64,000 nucleotides of DNA from Methylobacterium sp. 17Sr1-1 (GTDB taxonomy: Bacteria > Pseudomonadota > Alphaproteobacteria > Rhizobiales > Beijerinckiaceae). The notes beneath the pieces were generated by a model. That model was not told where the DNA came from. It was given only the letters and a program-made list of their open reading frames with translations, and did no database searches. Numbering within the stretch: position 1 is the stretch's first letter; each line of letters starts with the position of its first letter. Shown here one piece after another: positions 39,441 through 48,388 of the stretch. The DNA is taken from NCBI RefSeq assembly GCF_003173775.1, contig NZ_CP029552.1, positions 761,001 through 825,000 on the forward strand, given 5' to 3'. The position numbers and the translations under genes were made by a program.

Positions 39441-39488
39441 ACGCGCCCACGCCAAGTTCGAAGGTGGAGGTGACCGGCGTGGGCGCGT
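39441..39488. repeat. 13-bp perfect inverted repeat
   Basis: ACGCGCCCACGCC (39441-39453) and GGCGTGGGCGCGT (39476-39488) with a 22-nt loop. No T-run. It lies downstream of coaA and 110 bp after the thpR stop on the other strand; it could be a long-loop terminator for either or part of an insertion remnant. Confidence 0.45.
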
Positions 39489-39600
39489 GCCCGTCGAGGG
39501 GCAGTCCGCCGATCCTATACCAGTTCGACTATACCGCCATCACCCCTTTGGCCGTCTTGCCTTTCGCAGATCCACCCTCGTTCGAAGGGCACGGCCGCCC

Positions 39601-40152
39601 TCACGCCTCGTCCCCGGCTAGCGGATAGGCTGCCTCGACCACGTAAGGCCCGCCGCCGACCGAGTCGCGCGCCGAGTACAGGGCGACCCGGTGCGCCGTG
39701 AACGAAACCTGCGGGAAGACAGGCTGCATGGCCAGGTACCGTGCCACCCCGTCCGGGCCGGCATTGCGCTTGAGCCGGGCCAGGGTGACGTGCGGCGTGA
39801 AGCGTCGCGTGTCGGGGGCGATACCGAGCTGACGCAGGATGCGCTCGTGATCGGCCTGCAAATCGGCAAGGTCGTCGTCCGGCACGACGCGGGCGAAGAG
39901 CGCGTGCGGCTTCTCGCCACCGAACACCGCCAGTTCGTCGAGGACGAGAGTCAGGGGCGGGCGAGGCCTGATCTCGGCCAGCGCCTCGGTGATCTCCTCG
40001 GCGAGCCCGCCATCGACGTCGCCGATGAAGCGCAAGGTCACGTGGTAATCGGCGGGCTCGACCCAGCGGGCGCCCGGCAGGCCGCCCCGGAAGGTACTGA
40101 GCGCCAGCCCGGTCTCGGGTGGGACCTCGATCCCGGTGAACAGGCGCGGCAT
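39601..40152 (-). CDS. thpR: RNA 2-prime,3-prime-cyclic phosphodiesterase (2-prime-5-prime RNA ligase family)
   Basis: 183 residues from the ATG at 40152. Two HxT motifs of the 2H phosphoesterase fold are present: YHVTLRFIGDV (about residue 41) and FTPHVTLARL. Family members open 2-prime,3-prime-cyclic phosphates or join 2-prime-5-prime RNA ends; physiological substrate unclear. It starts 5 bp after the tesA stop. Confidence 0.88.
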   Translation of the reverse strand: MPRLFTGIEVPPETGLALSTFRGGLPGARWVEPADYHVTLRFIGDVDGGLAEEITEALAEIRPRPPLTLVLDELAVFGGEKPHALFARVVPDDDLADLQADHERILRQLGIAPDTRRFTPHVTLARLKRNAGPDGVARYLAMQPVFPQVSFTAHRVALYSARDSVGGGPYVVEAAYPLAGDEA

Positions 40153-40157
40153 GCGGA

Positions 40158-40814
40158 TCAGGCTCCCTTGCGCAGGCGCGTCAGGAACTCCTCGACGCTC
40201 GGCAGGATGCCGGCGACGACCCGCGCCACGCCGGCCCGGGTCGGGTGCAGGCCGTCGGCGAGGTTGAGGGCGCGGTCGCCGGCGATGCCGTCGAGGAAGA
40301 ACGGGTAGAGGATCAGGCCGTAGCGCTCGGCGAGCCGCGGGAAGATCGCGTCGAAGCGCTTGACGTAGTCCGGCCCGAGATTCGGCGCCGCCCGCATGCC
40401 GGCGAGCAGGACCGGGATGCCGCGGGCCTTGAGCTTCGCGACGATCGCGTCGAGGGCCTTCTCGGTCACCGCCGGGTCGGTGCCGCGCAGCATGTCGTTG
40501 GCGCCGAGTTCCAGGATCACCCCATCGGTCCCGTCCGGCACCGACCACTCGACCCGGTCGAGCCCGCCCGTCGCGGTATCGCCGGAGACGCCCGCATTGG
40601 CGACCGTCACGGCCTGGCCCTTCGCCTTCAGGGCGGCTTCGAGCTGGACCGGGAAGGCGGCATCCGCCGGCAGGCCGTAGCCCGCCGTGAGGCTGTCGCC
40701 GAGGGCGACGAGGTTCAAGGGGCGCGGTTCGGCGCGGAGCGGCGTCACGAGCGTCATTACCAGCGAAACGATGAGAAATGCGAGCGCCGCGCGGCGGCCA
40801 TCATGGCGAAGCAT
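40158..40814 (-). CDS. tesA: SGNH-family arylesterase/acyl-CoA thioesterase I
   Basis: 218 residues from the ATG at 40814, chosen because it gives a standard signal peptide (RHDGRR, then a hydrophobic core, then LRAEP). Upstream in-frame ATGs at 40829 and 40874 are possible. GDSLTAGYG holds the nucleophilic Ser, GANDM is block III, and DGLHPT supplies the Asp-His pair. It acts in the periplasm as a lysophospholipase/esterase. It is divergent from the YbbA-like ABC genes, a pairing conserved in many proteobacteria. Confidence 0.88.
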   Translation of the reverse strand: MLRHDGRRAALAFLIVSLVMTLVTPLRAEPRPLNLVALGDSLTAGYGLPADAAFPVQLEAALKAKGQAVTVANAGVSGDTATGGLDRVEWSVPDGTDGVILELGANDMLRGTDPAVTEKALDAIVAKLKARGIPVLLAGMRAAPNLGPDYVKRFDAIFPRLAERYGLILYPFFLDGIAGDRALNLADGLHPTRAGVARVVAGILPSVEEFLTRLRKGA

Positions 40815-40930
40815 CGATGCGCGGCCCATATCGGGCCGGCGGGCCGCCTGTCCTGCGTAGGTCCGTCCCAACACTCAACCTCCGGCGGCGGCCCGAGCGG
40901 TCGCCGCGCTTCAAGATCGGTTCTTCCCCC

Positions 40931-41626
40931 ATGACCGACAAGGCCACCGGACCGGCGATCGCGCTCGAGGGCGTCGATCTCAGCCTCGGCCGCGGCGCAG
41001 CCCGGGTCCATATCCTCAAGGGCATCTCTCTCGCCGTCGCCCCGGGCGAGGCGGTCGGCCTCGTCGGTCCCTCGGGCTCGGGCAAGTCGACCCTGCTGAT
41101 GACCATGGCGGGGCTGGAGCGGCCGGATTCCGGGCGGGTCGTGGTCGAGGGCACCGATCTCGCCGGGCTCGACGAGGATGCGCTGGCGCGGTTCCGCGGC
41201 CGGCGCATCGGCATCGTGTTCCAGTCCTTCCACCTCGTCCCGACCATGACGGCGCTCGAGAACGTGGCACTGCCGCTCGAACTGGCGGACGCGCCCGATG
41301 CCCATGGCCGGGCGGCGCGGGAACTGGAGGCGGTCGGCCTCGGGCACCGCCTGAACCATTATCCGGCGCAGCTGTCGGGCGGCGAGCAGCAGCGCGTCGC
41401 CATCGCCCGGGCGGTGGCGCCGGAGCCGGCGATCCTGGTGGCCGACGAGCCGACCGGCAACCTCGACGAGGCGACCGGCGCGCAGATCGTCGACCTGCTG
41501 TTCTCCCTCAAGCGCGACCGCGGCGCCACGCTGGTCCTGGTCACCCACGATCCCGGCCTCGCCCGCCTGTGCGACCGCACGGTGCGGCTGCGCTCGGGGC
41601 TGATCGACACGACGGTGAGCGCGTAA
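40931..41626 (+). CDS. ABC transporter ATP-binding protein, YbbA/LolD type
   Basis: 231 residues from the ATG at 40931. Walker A GPSGSGKSTLL, signature LSGGEQQRVAIARAV, Walker B ILVADEPTGNLDE. The MacB/LolD/YbbA group of ATPases serves FtsX-like permeases that extract or move envelope lipids and proteins. It is followed after 6 bp by its permease. Confidence 0.9.
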   Translation: MTDKATGPAIALEGVDLSLGRGAARVHILKGISLAVAPGEAVGLVGPSGSGKSTLLMTMAGLERPDSGRVVVEGTDLAGLDEDALARFRGRRIGIVFQSFHLVPTMTALENVALPLELADAPDAHGRAARELEAVGLGHRLNHYPAQLSGGEQQRVAIARAVAPEPAILVADEPTGNLDEATGAQIVDLLFSLKRDRGATLVLVTHDPGLARLCDRTVRLRSGLIDTTVSA

Positions 41627-41632
41627 CCTCCC

Positions 41633-44239
41633 ATGCACGGCAGCCTTCCCAAGATCCCCGGCGCCAAACTCCCCGGCGGGACTCCCGGCCGACCCTCGCG
41701 CCTGCCGCTCACCCTGCGCCTCGCGCTGCGCGAGCTGCGCGGGGGGCTGCGCGGCTTCACGGTGCTGCTGGCCTGCATCGCCATCGGGGTCGCCACCATC
41801 GCGGGCGTCGCCTCGCTGTCGCGCTCGCTCTCCGACGGGCTCGCCCGCGAGGGGCGAAGAATCCTCGGCGGCGACGTCACCTTCGGGCTGGTCCATCGCG
41901 AGGCGAGCCCGCAGGAAAAAGCCTTCCTGGAGGCGCGCGGCCGCGTCTCGGCGGTGGGTTTCACCCGCGCCATGGCCTCGGCCGGCGAGAAAGGCGCGGC
42001 TCTGGTCGAGCTGAAGGCGGTCGGGCCCGATTATCCTGCGGTCGGCGCCCTGACGACCGAGCCGCCGATGCCGCCCGCCGAGATCTTTTCAGCCCGCGAC
42101 GGCGTCTACGGTGCGGCCGCCGATTCGGCTCTCCTCGCCCGGCTCGACCTCAAGATCGGCGACCGCCTCACCGTCGGCGGGGCCGAGATCGTGCTGCGCA
42201 CGGTGCTGGTCGCCGAGCCGGACAAGATCGCCGGCGGCATCGGCTTCGGGCCGCGCCTGATGGTGTCGCTCGACGCGCTCAGGGCCACCGGCCTCGTCCA
42301 GCCCGGCAGCCTCAACCGCTTCGTCTACCGGGTGACGCTGCCGACCGGCGACGACGCGGCGGTGGAGCGGGCGATGACCGAGGCCCGGAGCGCCCTGCCG
42401 GAGGCCGGATGGGAGATCCGCTCGCGGCTCAACGCCGATCCGCGCTTCGCCCGCAGCATCGAGCGCTTCACCCAGTTCCTGACCCTCGTCGGTCTCACCG
42501 CGCTCCTCGTCGGCGGCGTCGGGGTCGCCAACGCGGTGCGGGCCTTCGTCGAGCGCAAGCGCGCCTCGATCGCGACCCTCAAGAGCCTCGGCGCCCCGGG
42601 CGGCCAGGTGGTCGGCATCTACCTGACGCAGGTGATGCTGATCGCCGGGATCGGCATTCTCGGCGGCCTCGTCGTCGGCGCCGTGCTGCCCTTCGCCCTC
42701 GATGCGGCGTTCGGGGCGCTGCTGCCGCTGCCGCTCAACCCCACCCTGGCCCCGGGCGAGCTCGTGATCGCCGCCCTCTACGGCGTGCTGACGGCGCTCG
42801 CCTTTGCGATCGGCCCGCTCGGGCGCGCCCACGACGTCGCGGTCTCGGGGCTGTTTCGCGACACCGTCGATCCCGACCGGCGCTGGCCGCGGCTGCGCTA
42901 CCTCGGCGTCCTCGGCCTCGCCCTGGCCGGCCTCCTCGCCCTCGCGCTGACGACCGCCTACGACCGCGGGGTGGCGTTGATCTTCATCGTCGCGGCCGGC
43001 CTCGCCTTCGGGCTCCTGCGCCTCGTCGCCTTCGGGCTGATGGCGCTGGCACGCCGCCTGCCGCGTCCGGCCAGCGCCGCGCCGCGGCTGGCGCTGGCGA
43101 ACCTCCACCGGCCCGGCGCACTGACGCCCTCGATCGTGCTGTCGCTCGGCCTCGGCATCACGCTCCTCGTCACCCTGAGCCTGATCGACGCCAACATCAC
43201 CCGGACCCTGACCCGCTCGCTGCCGGCGAAGGCGCCCAGCCTGTTCTTCCTCGATATCCCGAGCCGCGACTCGGCGGCCTTCGACCAGTTCCTCGGGCGC
43301 GCGGCGCCGCGGGGCAAGATCGAGCGGGTGCCGATGATGCGCGGGCGGATCACGGCGCTCAACGGCGTGCCGGCGGCGCAGATCAAGGCCGGCGAGGACG
43401 CCGCCTGGGTGCTCGACGGCGACCGCGGCATCACCTACGCCGAGGACCTGCCCGACGGCTCGCGGATCACCGCCGGGCAGTGGTGGAAGGGCGATGACGC
43501 GAAGAAGCCGCTCGTCTCCTTCGACGACCAGCTCGCCCGCAGCCTCAACCTCAAGGTCGGCGACCAAGTCACCGTCAACGTGCTCGGGCGCAGCCTGACC
43601 GTCACCATCGCCAACCTGCGCCACGTCGAATGGCGCAACCTCGGCATCAACTTCGTGATGGTCTTCTCGCCCGGTACCTTCCGGGGGGCGCCGCACAGCG
43701 ACCTCGCGACGCTGACCCTGCCCGAGGGACCGGATGCCGCCCTCGAGGCCCGGATCCTGCGCGATGCCGCGAAGGAATTCCCGGCCGTCAGCAGCGTGCG
43801 GGTGAAGGACGCCCTCGACGCGGTCAACGACCTCGTCGGCAAGCTCGTCTTCGCCATCCGCGGCGCCAGCGCGGTGGCGGTGGCGACCAGCCTGTTCGTG
43901 CTGGCCGGGGCGCTGGCCGCCGGCCATCGCGCCCGGCTCTACGACGCGGTGGTGCTCAAGACGCTCGGCGCCACGCGCGCGCGCCTGCTCGCGGCCTACA
44001 CGATGGAGTACGGTGCGCTCGGACTCGCCACTGCACTCTTCGGCCTCGTCGCCGGGACGCTGGCGGGCTGGGTGATCCTCACCAAGGTCATGCATCTCGA
44101 CTTCGCCCTCGACCTGTCGGGGGGGCTGCTCGCCGCGCTGCTGGCGGTCGTCGTGGCGGTCGGGCTCGGGCTCGCCGGCACGTGGCGGATCCTCGGGCAG
44201 AAGCCGGCGCAGTACCTACGAAATCTCGCGGGGTCTTAA
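41633..44239 (+). CDS. ABC transporter permease, YbbP/FtsX-like
   Basis: 868 residues. Two FtsX (MacB-like) permease domains and periplasmic domains: TM near the N-terminus (LLACIAIGVATIAGVASL), FtsX core at about 275-420 (VGLTALLVGGVGVANAVRAFVERKR, SLGAPGGQVVGIYLTQVML), and a second core near the C-terminus (VVLKTLGATRARLLAAYTMEYGALG). This layout matches YbbP. Its partner ATPase is immediately upstream and TesA is divergent. Confidence 0.88.
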   Translation: MHGSLPKIPGAKLPGGTPGRPSRLPLTLRLALRELRGGLRGFTVLLACIAIGVATIAGVASLSRSLSDGLAREGRRILGGDVTFGLVHREASPQEKAFLEARGRVSAVGFTRAMASAGEKGAALVELKAVGPDYPAVGALTTEPPMPPAEIFSARDGVYGAAADSALLARLDLKIGDRLTVGGAEIVLRTVLVAEPDKIAGGIGFGPRLMVSLDALRATGLVQPGSLNRFVYRVTLPTGDDAAVERAMTEARSALPEAGWEIRSRLNADPRFARSIERFTQFLTLVGLTALLVGGVGVANAVRAFVERKRASIATLKSLGAPGGQVVGIYLTQVMLIAGIGILGGLVVGAVLPFALDAAFGALLPLPLNPTLAPGELVIAALYGVLTALAFAIGPLGRAHDVAVSGLFRDTVDPDRRWPRLRYLGVLGLALAGLLALALTTAYDRGVALIFIVAAGLAFGLLRLVAFGLMALARRLPRPASAAPRLALANLHRPGALTPSIVLSLGLGITLLVTLSLIDANITRTLTRSLPAKAPSLFFLDIPSRDSAAFDQFLGRAAPRGKIERVPMMRGRITALNGVPAAQIKAGEDAAWVLDGDRGITYAEDLPDGSRITAGQWWKGDDAKKPLVSFDDQLARSLNLKVGDQVTVNVLGRSLTVTIANLRHVEWRNLGINFVMVFSPGTFRGAPHSDLATLTLPEGPDAALEARILRDAAKEFPAVSSVRVKDALDAVNDLVGKLVFAIRGASAVAVATSLFVLAGALAAGHRARLYDAVVLKTLGATRARLLAAYTMEYGALGLATALFGLVAGTLAGWVILTKVMHLDFALDLSGGLLAALLAVVVAVGLGLAGTWRILGQKPAQYLRNLAGS

Positions 44240-44465
44240 TCCGAAAATATCCCTGCGGCGTAGGGACCCTCGTATTTGGCGGGTCCGGGCCGGTTAACGC
44301 CCCGGCACCGCCCTTGTGCAGGCCGGTCGAGGCTCACATATTCCGGTCAAGGCGAGCGGACCCGCGAGGGGCCGGACGCCGATCCGACGCGTCAAGCGTC
44401 CGAGGGTCGCGTGAGAGCCTCGCACCAGGAACATCCACGCTAGAGAGCTTCCGAAGGAAACTCCC

Positions 44466-45269
44466 ATGGCATTCGAGAACAGCCCGTTCCGGCAGGGTAA
44501 CGCGAACGGCTTCGGCGGCCCCACCGGCTACGCCCAGAGCCAGGTCCAGGTCGACCAGGGCCTGCGCGCGTTCATGCTCGGCGTCTACAACAACATGATC
44601 ATCGGCCTCGGCATCTCCGGGCTGGTGGCCATCGGCATCAACAAGCTCGCGGTGGCGTCGTCGCAGGCGGATGCCGTAGCGCGGATCGGCTCGATCCCGC
44701 TGACCAGCTTCGGCCGCACGCTCTACGCCACGCCCTTGATGTGGGTGATCGCGCTCGCGCCGCTCGCCTTCATCTTTCTCTTCTCGTTCCGGATGGACCG
44801 GATGTCGGCCGCGTCGGCCCGCACCACCTTCTTCGCCTTCGCGGCGGTGATGGGTGCGTCGCTCTCGACGCTGCTGCTCCGCTACACCGGCGCGAGCGTG
44901 GTCCAGGTGTTCTTCATCACGGCGGCGGCCTTCGGCGGCCTCAGCCTCTACGGCTACACCACGACCCGGAGCCTGTCGGGCATCGGCTCGTTCCTGGTGA
45001 TGGGCCTGATCGGCCTCGTCATCGCCAGCCTGGTGAACATCTTCCTGGCCTCGAGCGCCCTGCAATTCGCGATCTCGGTCATCGGCGTGCTGATCTTCGC
45101 CGGCCTGACCGCGTACGACACGCAGAAGCTCAAGGAGATGTACCTCTACGGCAACTTCGACGGCGAGACCGCCGCCAAGGTGTCGGTGGTCGGCGCCCTG
45201 ACGCTCTACCTCGACTTCATCAACATGTTCCAGTTCCTGCTCTCGCTGATGGGCAACCGGAACAACTAA
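44466..45269 (+). CDS. Bax inhibitor-1/YccA family membrane protein
   Basis: 267 residues with about seven transmembrane helices and GAAGGAAA before the ATG. BI-1 signature regions: LSGIGSFLVMGLIGLVIASLVNIFL and GLTAYDTQKLKEMY, which holds the conserved di-Asp region. Relatives bind FtsH (YccA) or leak calcium (BsYetJ). Ends in a strong terminator. Confidence 0.9.
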   Translation: MAFENSPFRQGNANGFGGPTGYAQSQVQVDQGLRAFMLGVYNNMIIGLGISGLVAIGINKLAVASSQADAVARIGSIPLTSFGRTLYATPLMWVIALAPLAFIFLFSFRMDRMSAASARTTFFAFAAVMGASLSTLLLRYTGASVVQVFFITAAAFGGLSLYGYTTTRSLSGIGSFLVMGLIGLVIASLVNIFLASSALQFAISVIGVLIFAGLTAYDTQKLKEMYLYGNFDGETAAKVSVVGALTLYLDFINMFQFLLSLMGNRNN

Positions 45270-45311
45270 GACCTTCGGGTCGGCGTACCGCCGCCCCGGA
45301 CCGACGATCGG

Positions 45312-45341
45312 GAAGCCCCGGCCCTGCGGCCGGGGCTTCTT
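45312..45341 (+). terminator. Intrinsic terminator of the BI-1-like gene
   Basis: GAAGCCCCGGCC (45312-45323), CTGC loop, GGCCGGGGCTTC (45328-45339), then TT. A perfect 12-bp stem 43 bp after the stop. Confidence 0.8.
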
Positions 45342-45357
45342 GCGTTGAACGCTCCCG

Positions 45358-45386
45358 TTGACGATGCGATCTCTCTGACTTAAGTC
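45358..45386 (+). promoter_or_regulatory. Candidate promoter of the MarR-GNAT gene
   Basis: TTGACG (45358-45363), 17-bp spacer, TAAGTC (45381-45386). The -10 lies inside the palindrome. A start site about 7 bases further would fall on or next to the initiation codon, so the mRNA may be leaderless. Prediction only. Confidence 0.45.
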
Positions 45387-45394
45387 AGAGAGAT
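45369..45394. promoter_or_regulatory. 26-bp perfect palindrome overlapping the MarR-GNAT start codon
   Basis: The half-site ATCTCTCTGACTT (45369-45381) is followed directly by its exact reverse complement, ending on the T of the ATG at 45393-45395. CTTAAG-centred palindromes suit MarR-family dimers (general knowledge). The position implies tight autorepression. Confidence 0.75.
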
Positions 45395-46268
45395 GCCGAC
45401 CGACGCCATCAGCCGCATCCGCCGCTTCAACCGGGCCGTGACCGCCGAGGTCGGCGCCCTCGACACCTCGTTCCTCGGCCGCGGGCGGCCGCTCGGCACC
45501 GCCCGGGTGCTCAACGCCATCGGCCATGGACGCGGCGAGGTGGGCGCCATCCGCGACTATCTCGGTCTCGATTCCGGCCTGATGAGCCGGCTCCTGCGCG
45601 GCCTGGAGGAGGAGGGGCTGGTCGTCACGCTGCCGCATCCGGACGATGCCCGCCGCCGGGTCGCCGCTCTGACCGAGGCCGGTCGGCGGGAATTCGCGGC
45701 CTACGAGGCTCTGTCGAACGACCGGGCGGAGGCGCTGCTCGCCCGCTTCCCGAAGGGCGACGAGCTGTTGCGCGCCATGGACCTCGTCGCCACGGCGCTC
45801 GGTCGCGAGCGGATCGCGGTCGAGGAGACCGACCCGCGCTCCGAGGCGGCTCTCCATTGCCTGACCGAATATTACGCCGAGCTGGGGCGCCGGCTCGCCA
45901 CCGGCTTCGACGTCTCCCTCTCCCGCGACCCGGAGGCGGGCGACATGATGCGCCCGCGCGGCGTCTTCCTGGTCGCCCTGTCGGACGGACTGCCGATCGG
46001 TTGCGTCGGCCTGAAGGGCAAGGGCGGGGAGACCGCCGAGATCAAGCGCCTCTGGGTCTGCCCCTCCGCCCGCGGCCTCGGCCTCGCCCGCCGCCTGATG
46101 GAGGCCGCCGAGGCGGCGGCGCGGGAGCTCGGCATCACGACCCTGCGCCTCGATTCGAACAGCGCGCTGACCGAGGCGCTCCAGCTCTACCGCCGCACCG
46201 GCTGGGTCGAGATCGACCGCTTCAACGACGATCCGTACCCGGACTTTTTCTTTGAGAAGCGGTTATAA
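45393..46268 (+). CDS. MarR-type regulator fused to GNAT acetyltransferase
   Basis: 291 residues. Residues about 1-140 are a MarR winged helix (LGTARVLNAIGHGRGEVGAIRDYLGLDSGLMSRLLRGLEEEGLV, then the wing PHPDDARRRVAALTEAGR). Residues about 150-290 are a GNAT fold (EIKRLWVCPSARGLGLARRLMEAAEAAARELG, the acetyl-CoA loop). The fusion occurs in many actinobacteria and proteobacteria. Its regulator half probably binds the palindrome over its own start. Acetyl acceptor unknown. No recognisable Shine-Dalgarno at normal distance. Confidence 0.88.
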   Translation: MPTDAISRIRRFNRAVTAEVGALDTSFLGRGRPLGTARVLNAIGHGRGEVGAIRDYLGLDSGLMSRLLRGLEEEGLVVTLPHPDDARRRVAALTEAGRREFAAYEALSNDRAEALLARFPKGDELLRAMDLVATALGRERIAVEETDPRSEAALHCLTEYYAELGRRLATGFDVSLSRDPEAGDMMRPRGVFLVALSDGLPIGCVGLKGKGGETAEIKRLWVCPSARGLGLARRLMEAAEAAARELGITTLRLDSNSALTEALQLYRRTGWVEIDRFNDDPYPDFFFEKRL

Positions 46269-46462
46269 CATAGTGGTCGATCTTCCTGATCTCGATCAAG
46301 CGCGGGATCCCCCCTCACACGGGAGAGGGAAGTAGCGCTCAACCCTTGTTTGCGCGGCTCCACCGGAGGCCGCTCGAGTTCAGCGCCGCGCACCATCGCG
46401 CCGTCTGGCCGCATCGGAGCCGGTAGGGTAGGGGTGGGCGCCACTCCCATCCCCATCACCGC

Positions 46463-47461
46463 ATGCCGCTCAGCCCTCTCGTCGCCGTTCCCCTCGCCGC
46501 TCTCCTGTCGTCCGGACTGATCCTGGCGTTGCGGCCGCTGCTCCAGCGCTACGCCCTTGCGCGGCCGAATGCCCGCTCCAGCCACCGGATTCCGACCCCG
46601 CAGGGCGGCGGCATCGCGGTGGTGGCGGCGGCGCTGGCCGTGATGGTTCTGCTGGGAGGCGTGCCCGGAGCCGAGGTCGCGGCGCTCGCGGGGGGGACGG
46701 TCGTCCTGGGCGTTGTCGGCGCCGTCGACGACCTCCGGCCCTTGTCCGTGAGAGTGCGTCTGCCCCTCCAGGCGGCCTGCGTGGTGCTGGTTCTCACCGC
46801 CGCGGGCGGGCAGTTGGTGCCCGGCCTCCCGCTCTGGCTCGAGCGCGGTCTCGCGGTCCTGGCCGGGCTGTGGTTCGTCAACCTCACGAATTTCATGGAT
46901 GGGCTCGACTGGATGACGGTGGCCGAGATGGTGCCGGTGCTCGGCGCGCTCCTGGCCTTCGGCCTCGCCGGCCGCTTGGCCGAGGACGCGACCCTTGTGG
47001 CAGCGGCGCTCCTCGGCGGACTTCTCGGCTTCGCCCCATTCAACCGGCCGGTGGCGAAGCTCTTCCTCGGCGATGTCGGCTCGCTGCCGGTCGGGCTGGT
47101 CGTCGCCTGGCTGCTCTACCGGCTCGCCGGCGAGGGCGGGCTCGCCGCCGCGATCCTGCTGCCGCTCTACTACCTCGCCGACGCGACCCTGACCCTCGGC
47201 CGCCGGGCGCTCGCCGGCGAGCCGGTCTGGCAGGCGCATCGCAGCCATTTCTACCAGCGCGCCACGACCAACGGCCGCTCCGTGCCCTTCGTGGTCGGGG
47301 CGGTCCTCGTCCTCAACCTCGCCCTGGCGCTCCTCGCCGCCGTGACCCTGATGCTGCCGGGCTGGACGATGGCCCTCCTCGCCCTGGCGCTGGGCGCTGG
47401 GCTCGTCGCCGGCCTGCTCCGGCTCTTCGCCCTGCCCGCCATCCGGAACGCCGCCGCATGA
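46463..47461 (+). CDS. Undecaprenyl-phosphate glycosyl-1-phosphate transferase (WecA/WbpL-like)
   Basis: 332 residues with about 10-11 hydrophobic helices. Polyprenyl-phosphate sugar-phosphate transferase motifs: IPTPQGGG (nucleotide side), VNLTNFMDGLDWMT, FLGDVGSLPVG and HRSHFYQR. It loads the first sugar phosphate onto undecaprenyl phosphate for O-antigen or another glycan. Its stop overlaps the start of the next gene, an epimerase, suggesting they form one sugar pathway. Confidence 0.88.
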   Translation: MPLSPLVAVPLAALLSSGLILALRPLLQRYALARPNARSSHRIPTPQGGGIAVVAAALAVMVLLGGVPGAEVAALAGGTVVLGVVGAVDDLRPLSVRVRLPLQAACVVLVLTAAGGQLVPGLPLWLERGLAVLAGLWFVNLTNFMDGLDWMTVAEMVPVLGALLAFGLAGRLAEDATLVAAALLGGLLGFAPFNRPVAKLFLGDVGSLPVGLVVAWLLYRLAGEGGLAAAILLPLYYLADATLTLGRRALAGEPVWQAHRSHFYQRATTNGRSVPFVVGAVLVLNLALALLAAVTLMLPGWTMALLALALGAGLVAGLLRLFALPAIRNAAA

Positions 47462-48381
47462 CCGCTCCCCTCGTCGCCCTCACCGGCTCGACCGGCTTCA
47501 TCGGCCGCCACCTCCTGGCGGCCCTGGCCGCCCGGGGCTATCGGGTGCGGGTGCTGCTGCGCCGGCCGGTGGACTTGCCGCCGGGCATCAGCGGCGCGGT
47601 GGTGGGCGACATCGCCCGGCCGCAGAACATGGCGGCGGCCCTCGCGGGCGCCGACGCCGTGGTGCACTCGGCCGGCCTCGCCCACGCGATGTCGGGCGCG
47701 CCGGAGGACGATTACCGGACCTTCAACACCGAGGCGACGCGCGGCCTCGCCCAGGCGGCAGCGAGGGCCCGGGTACGCCGCTTCGTGTTCCTGTCCTCGA
47801 TCCGGGCCCAATCCGGCCCCTCCGCCGCCGGCACCCTCACCGAGGCCGACGCCCCGGCCCCGACCGACGCCTACGGCCGCTCGAAGCTCGCCGCCGAGGA
47901 GGCGCTGGCGGAGATCGACATCGATCACGTCTCGCTGCGGCCGGTGCTGGTCTACGGGCCGGGCCAGAAGGGCAACATGGCGGCGCTGATGCGGCTCGCC
48001 GCCGCTCCGTACCCGCTCCCGCTCGGGAGTCTCGCCGGACGGCGCTCCCTGGTCTCGGTCGAATCCCTGAGCGATGCGGTCGACGCGGTCCTGCGGGCGC
48101 CCGGCCCCTTGCGCCGGCCGCTGATCGTGGCCGAGGCCGAGCCCCTGCGGGTGCCGGAGATGATCGCGGCCCTACGCGCCGGTCTCGGCCGCCGGTCGGG
48201 CCTGGTGCCGGTGCCGCAGGGCCTCCTCGCTGCGGTCCTGGCGCTGACCGGGCGGGGCGAGTTGCGCGAGCGCCTGAGCGGGTCACTCGTCGCCCGTGCG
48301 GCGGGGCTGGAGGCGCTGGGATGGACCGCGCCGGTCGAGACCCGCAGCGGCCTCGAGGCCCTGGCCCGGGCCGGCGGCTGA
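47458..48381 (+). CDS. NAD-dependent epimerase/dehydratase
   Basis: 307 residues from the ATG at 47458, which overlaps the stop of the transferase (ATGA). The extended short-chain dehydrogenase fold has GSTGFIGRH at the N-terminus and YGRSK as the catalytic Tyr-Lys pair, with SSIRA for Ser. Probably modifies the nucleotide sugar or lipid-linked sugar used by the preceding transferase, as WbpV/WbpK-type enzymes do. Confidence 0.88.
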   Translation: MTAPLVALTGSTGFIGRHLLAALAARGYRVRVLLRRPVDLPPGISGAVVGDIARPQNMAAALAGADAVVHSAGLAHAMSGAPEDDYRTFNTEATRGLAQAAARARVRRFVFLSSIRAQSGPSAAGTLTEADAPAPTDAYGRSKLAAEEALAEIDIDHVSLRPVLVYGPGQKGNMAALMRLAAAPYPLPLGSLAGRRSLVSVESLSDAVDAVLRAPGPLRRPLIVAEAEPLRVPEMIAALRAGLGRRSGLVPVPQGLLAAVLALTGRGELRERLSGSLVARAAGLEALGWTAPVETRSGLEALARAGG

Positions 48382-48388
48382 TGATCTC

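Larger units (their letters stand above)
39155..39600. other. Gene-free stretch between coaA and thpR
   Basis: 446 bp without a convincing gene. It contains the second gtcatcccgg-type repeat (39208-39247), a 13-bp inverted repeat at 39441-39488, and a short direct repeat of ctatacc near 39518-39540. The open frame of about 76 codons from 39243 has no recognisable features. Confidence 0.5.

Noticed and set aside
39243..39473. 76-codon plus-strand frame after coaA
   Set aside because: It starts inside a dispersed repeat, crosses an inverted repeat and has no ribosome site.
39515..39545. Possible tRNA fragment (gttcgact with flanking repeats)
   Set aside because: The T-loop-like sequence lacks a matching acceptor stem, anticodon arm or CCA context.
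41569..43497. Long plus-strand frame offset within the YbbP-like permease gene
   Set aside because: Arg/Pro/Ala-rich frame-shifted reading of a real gene; the in-frame permease has clear FtsX domains and membrane segments.
46870..47457. In-frame extension of the epimerase gene upstream into the glycosyltransferase
   Set aside because: The Rossmann glycine motif lies at the N-terminus only if translation starts at 47458, and the extension is a frame-shifted reading of the transferase gene.
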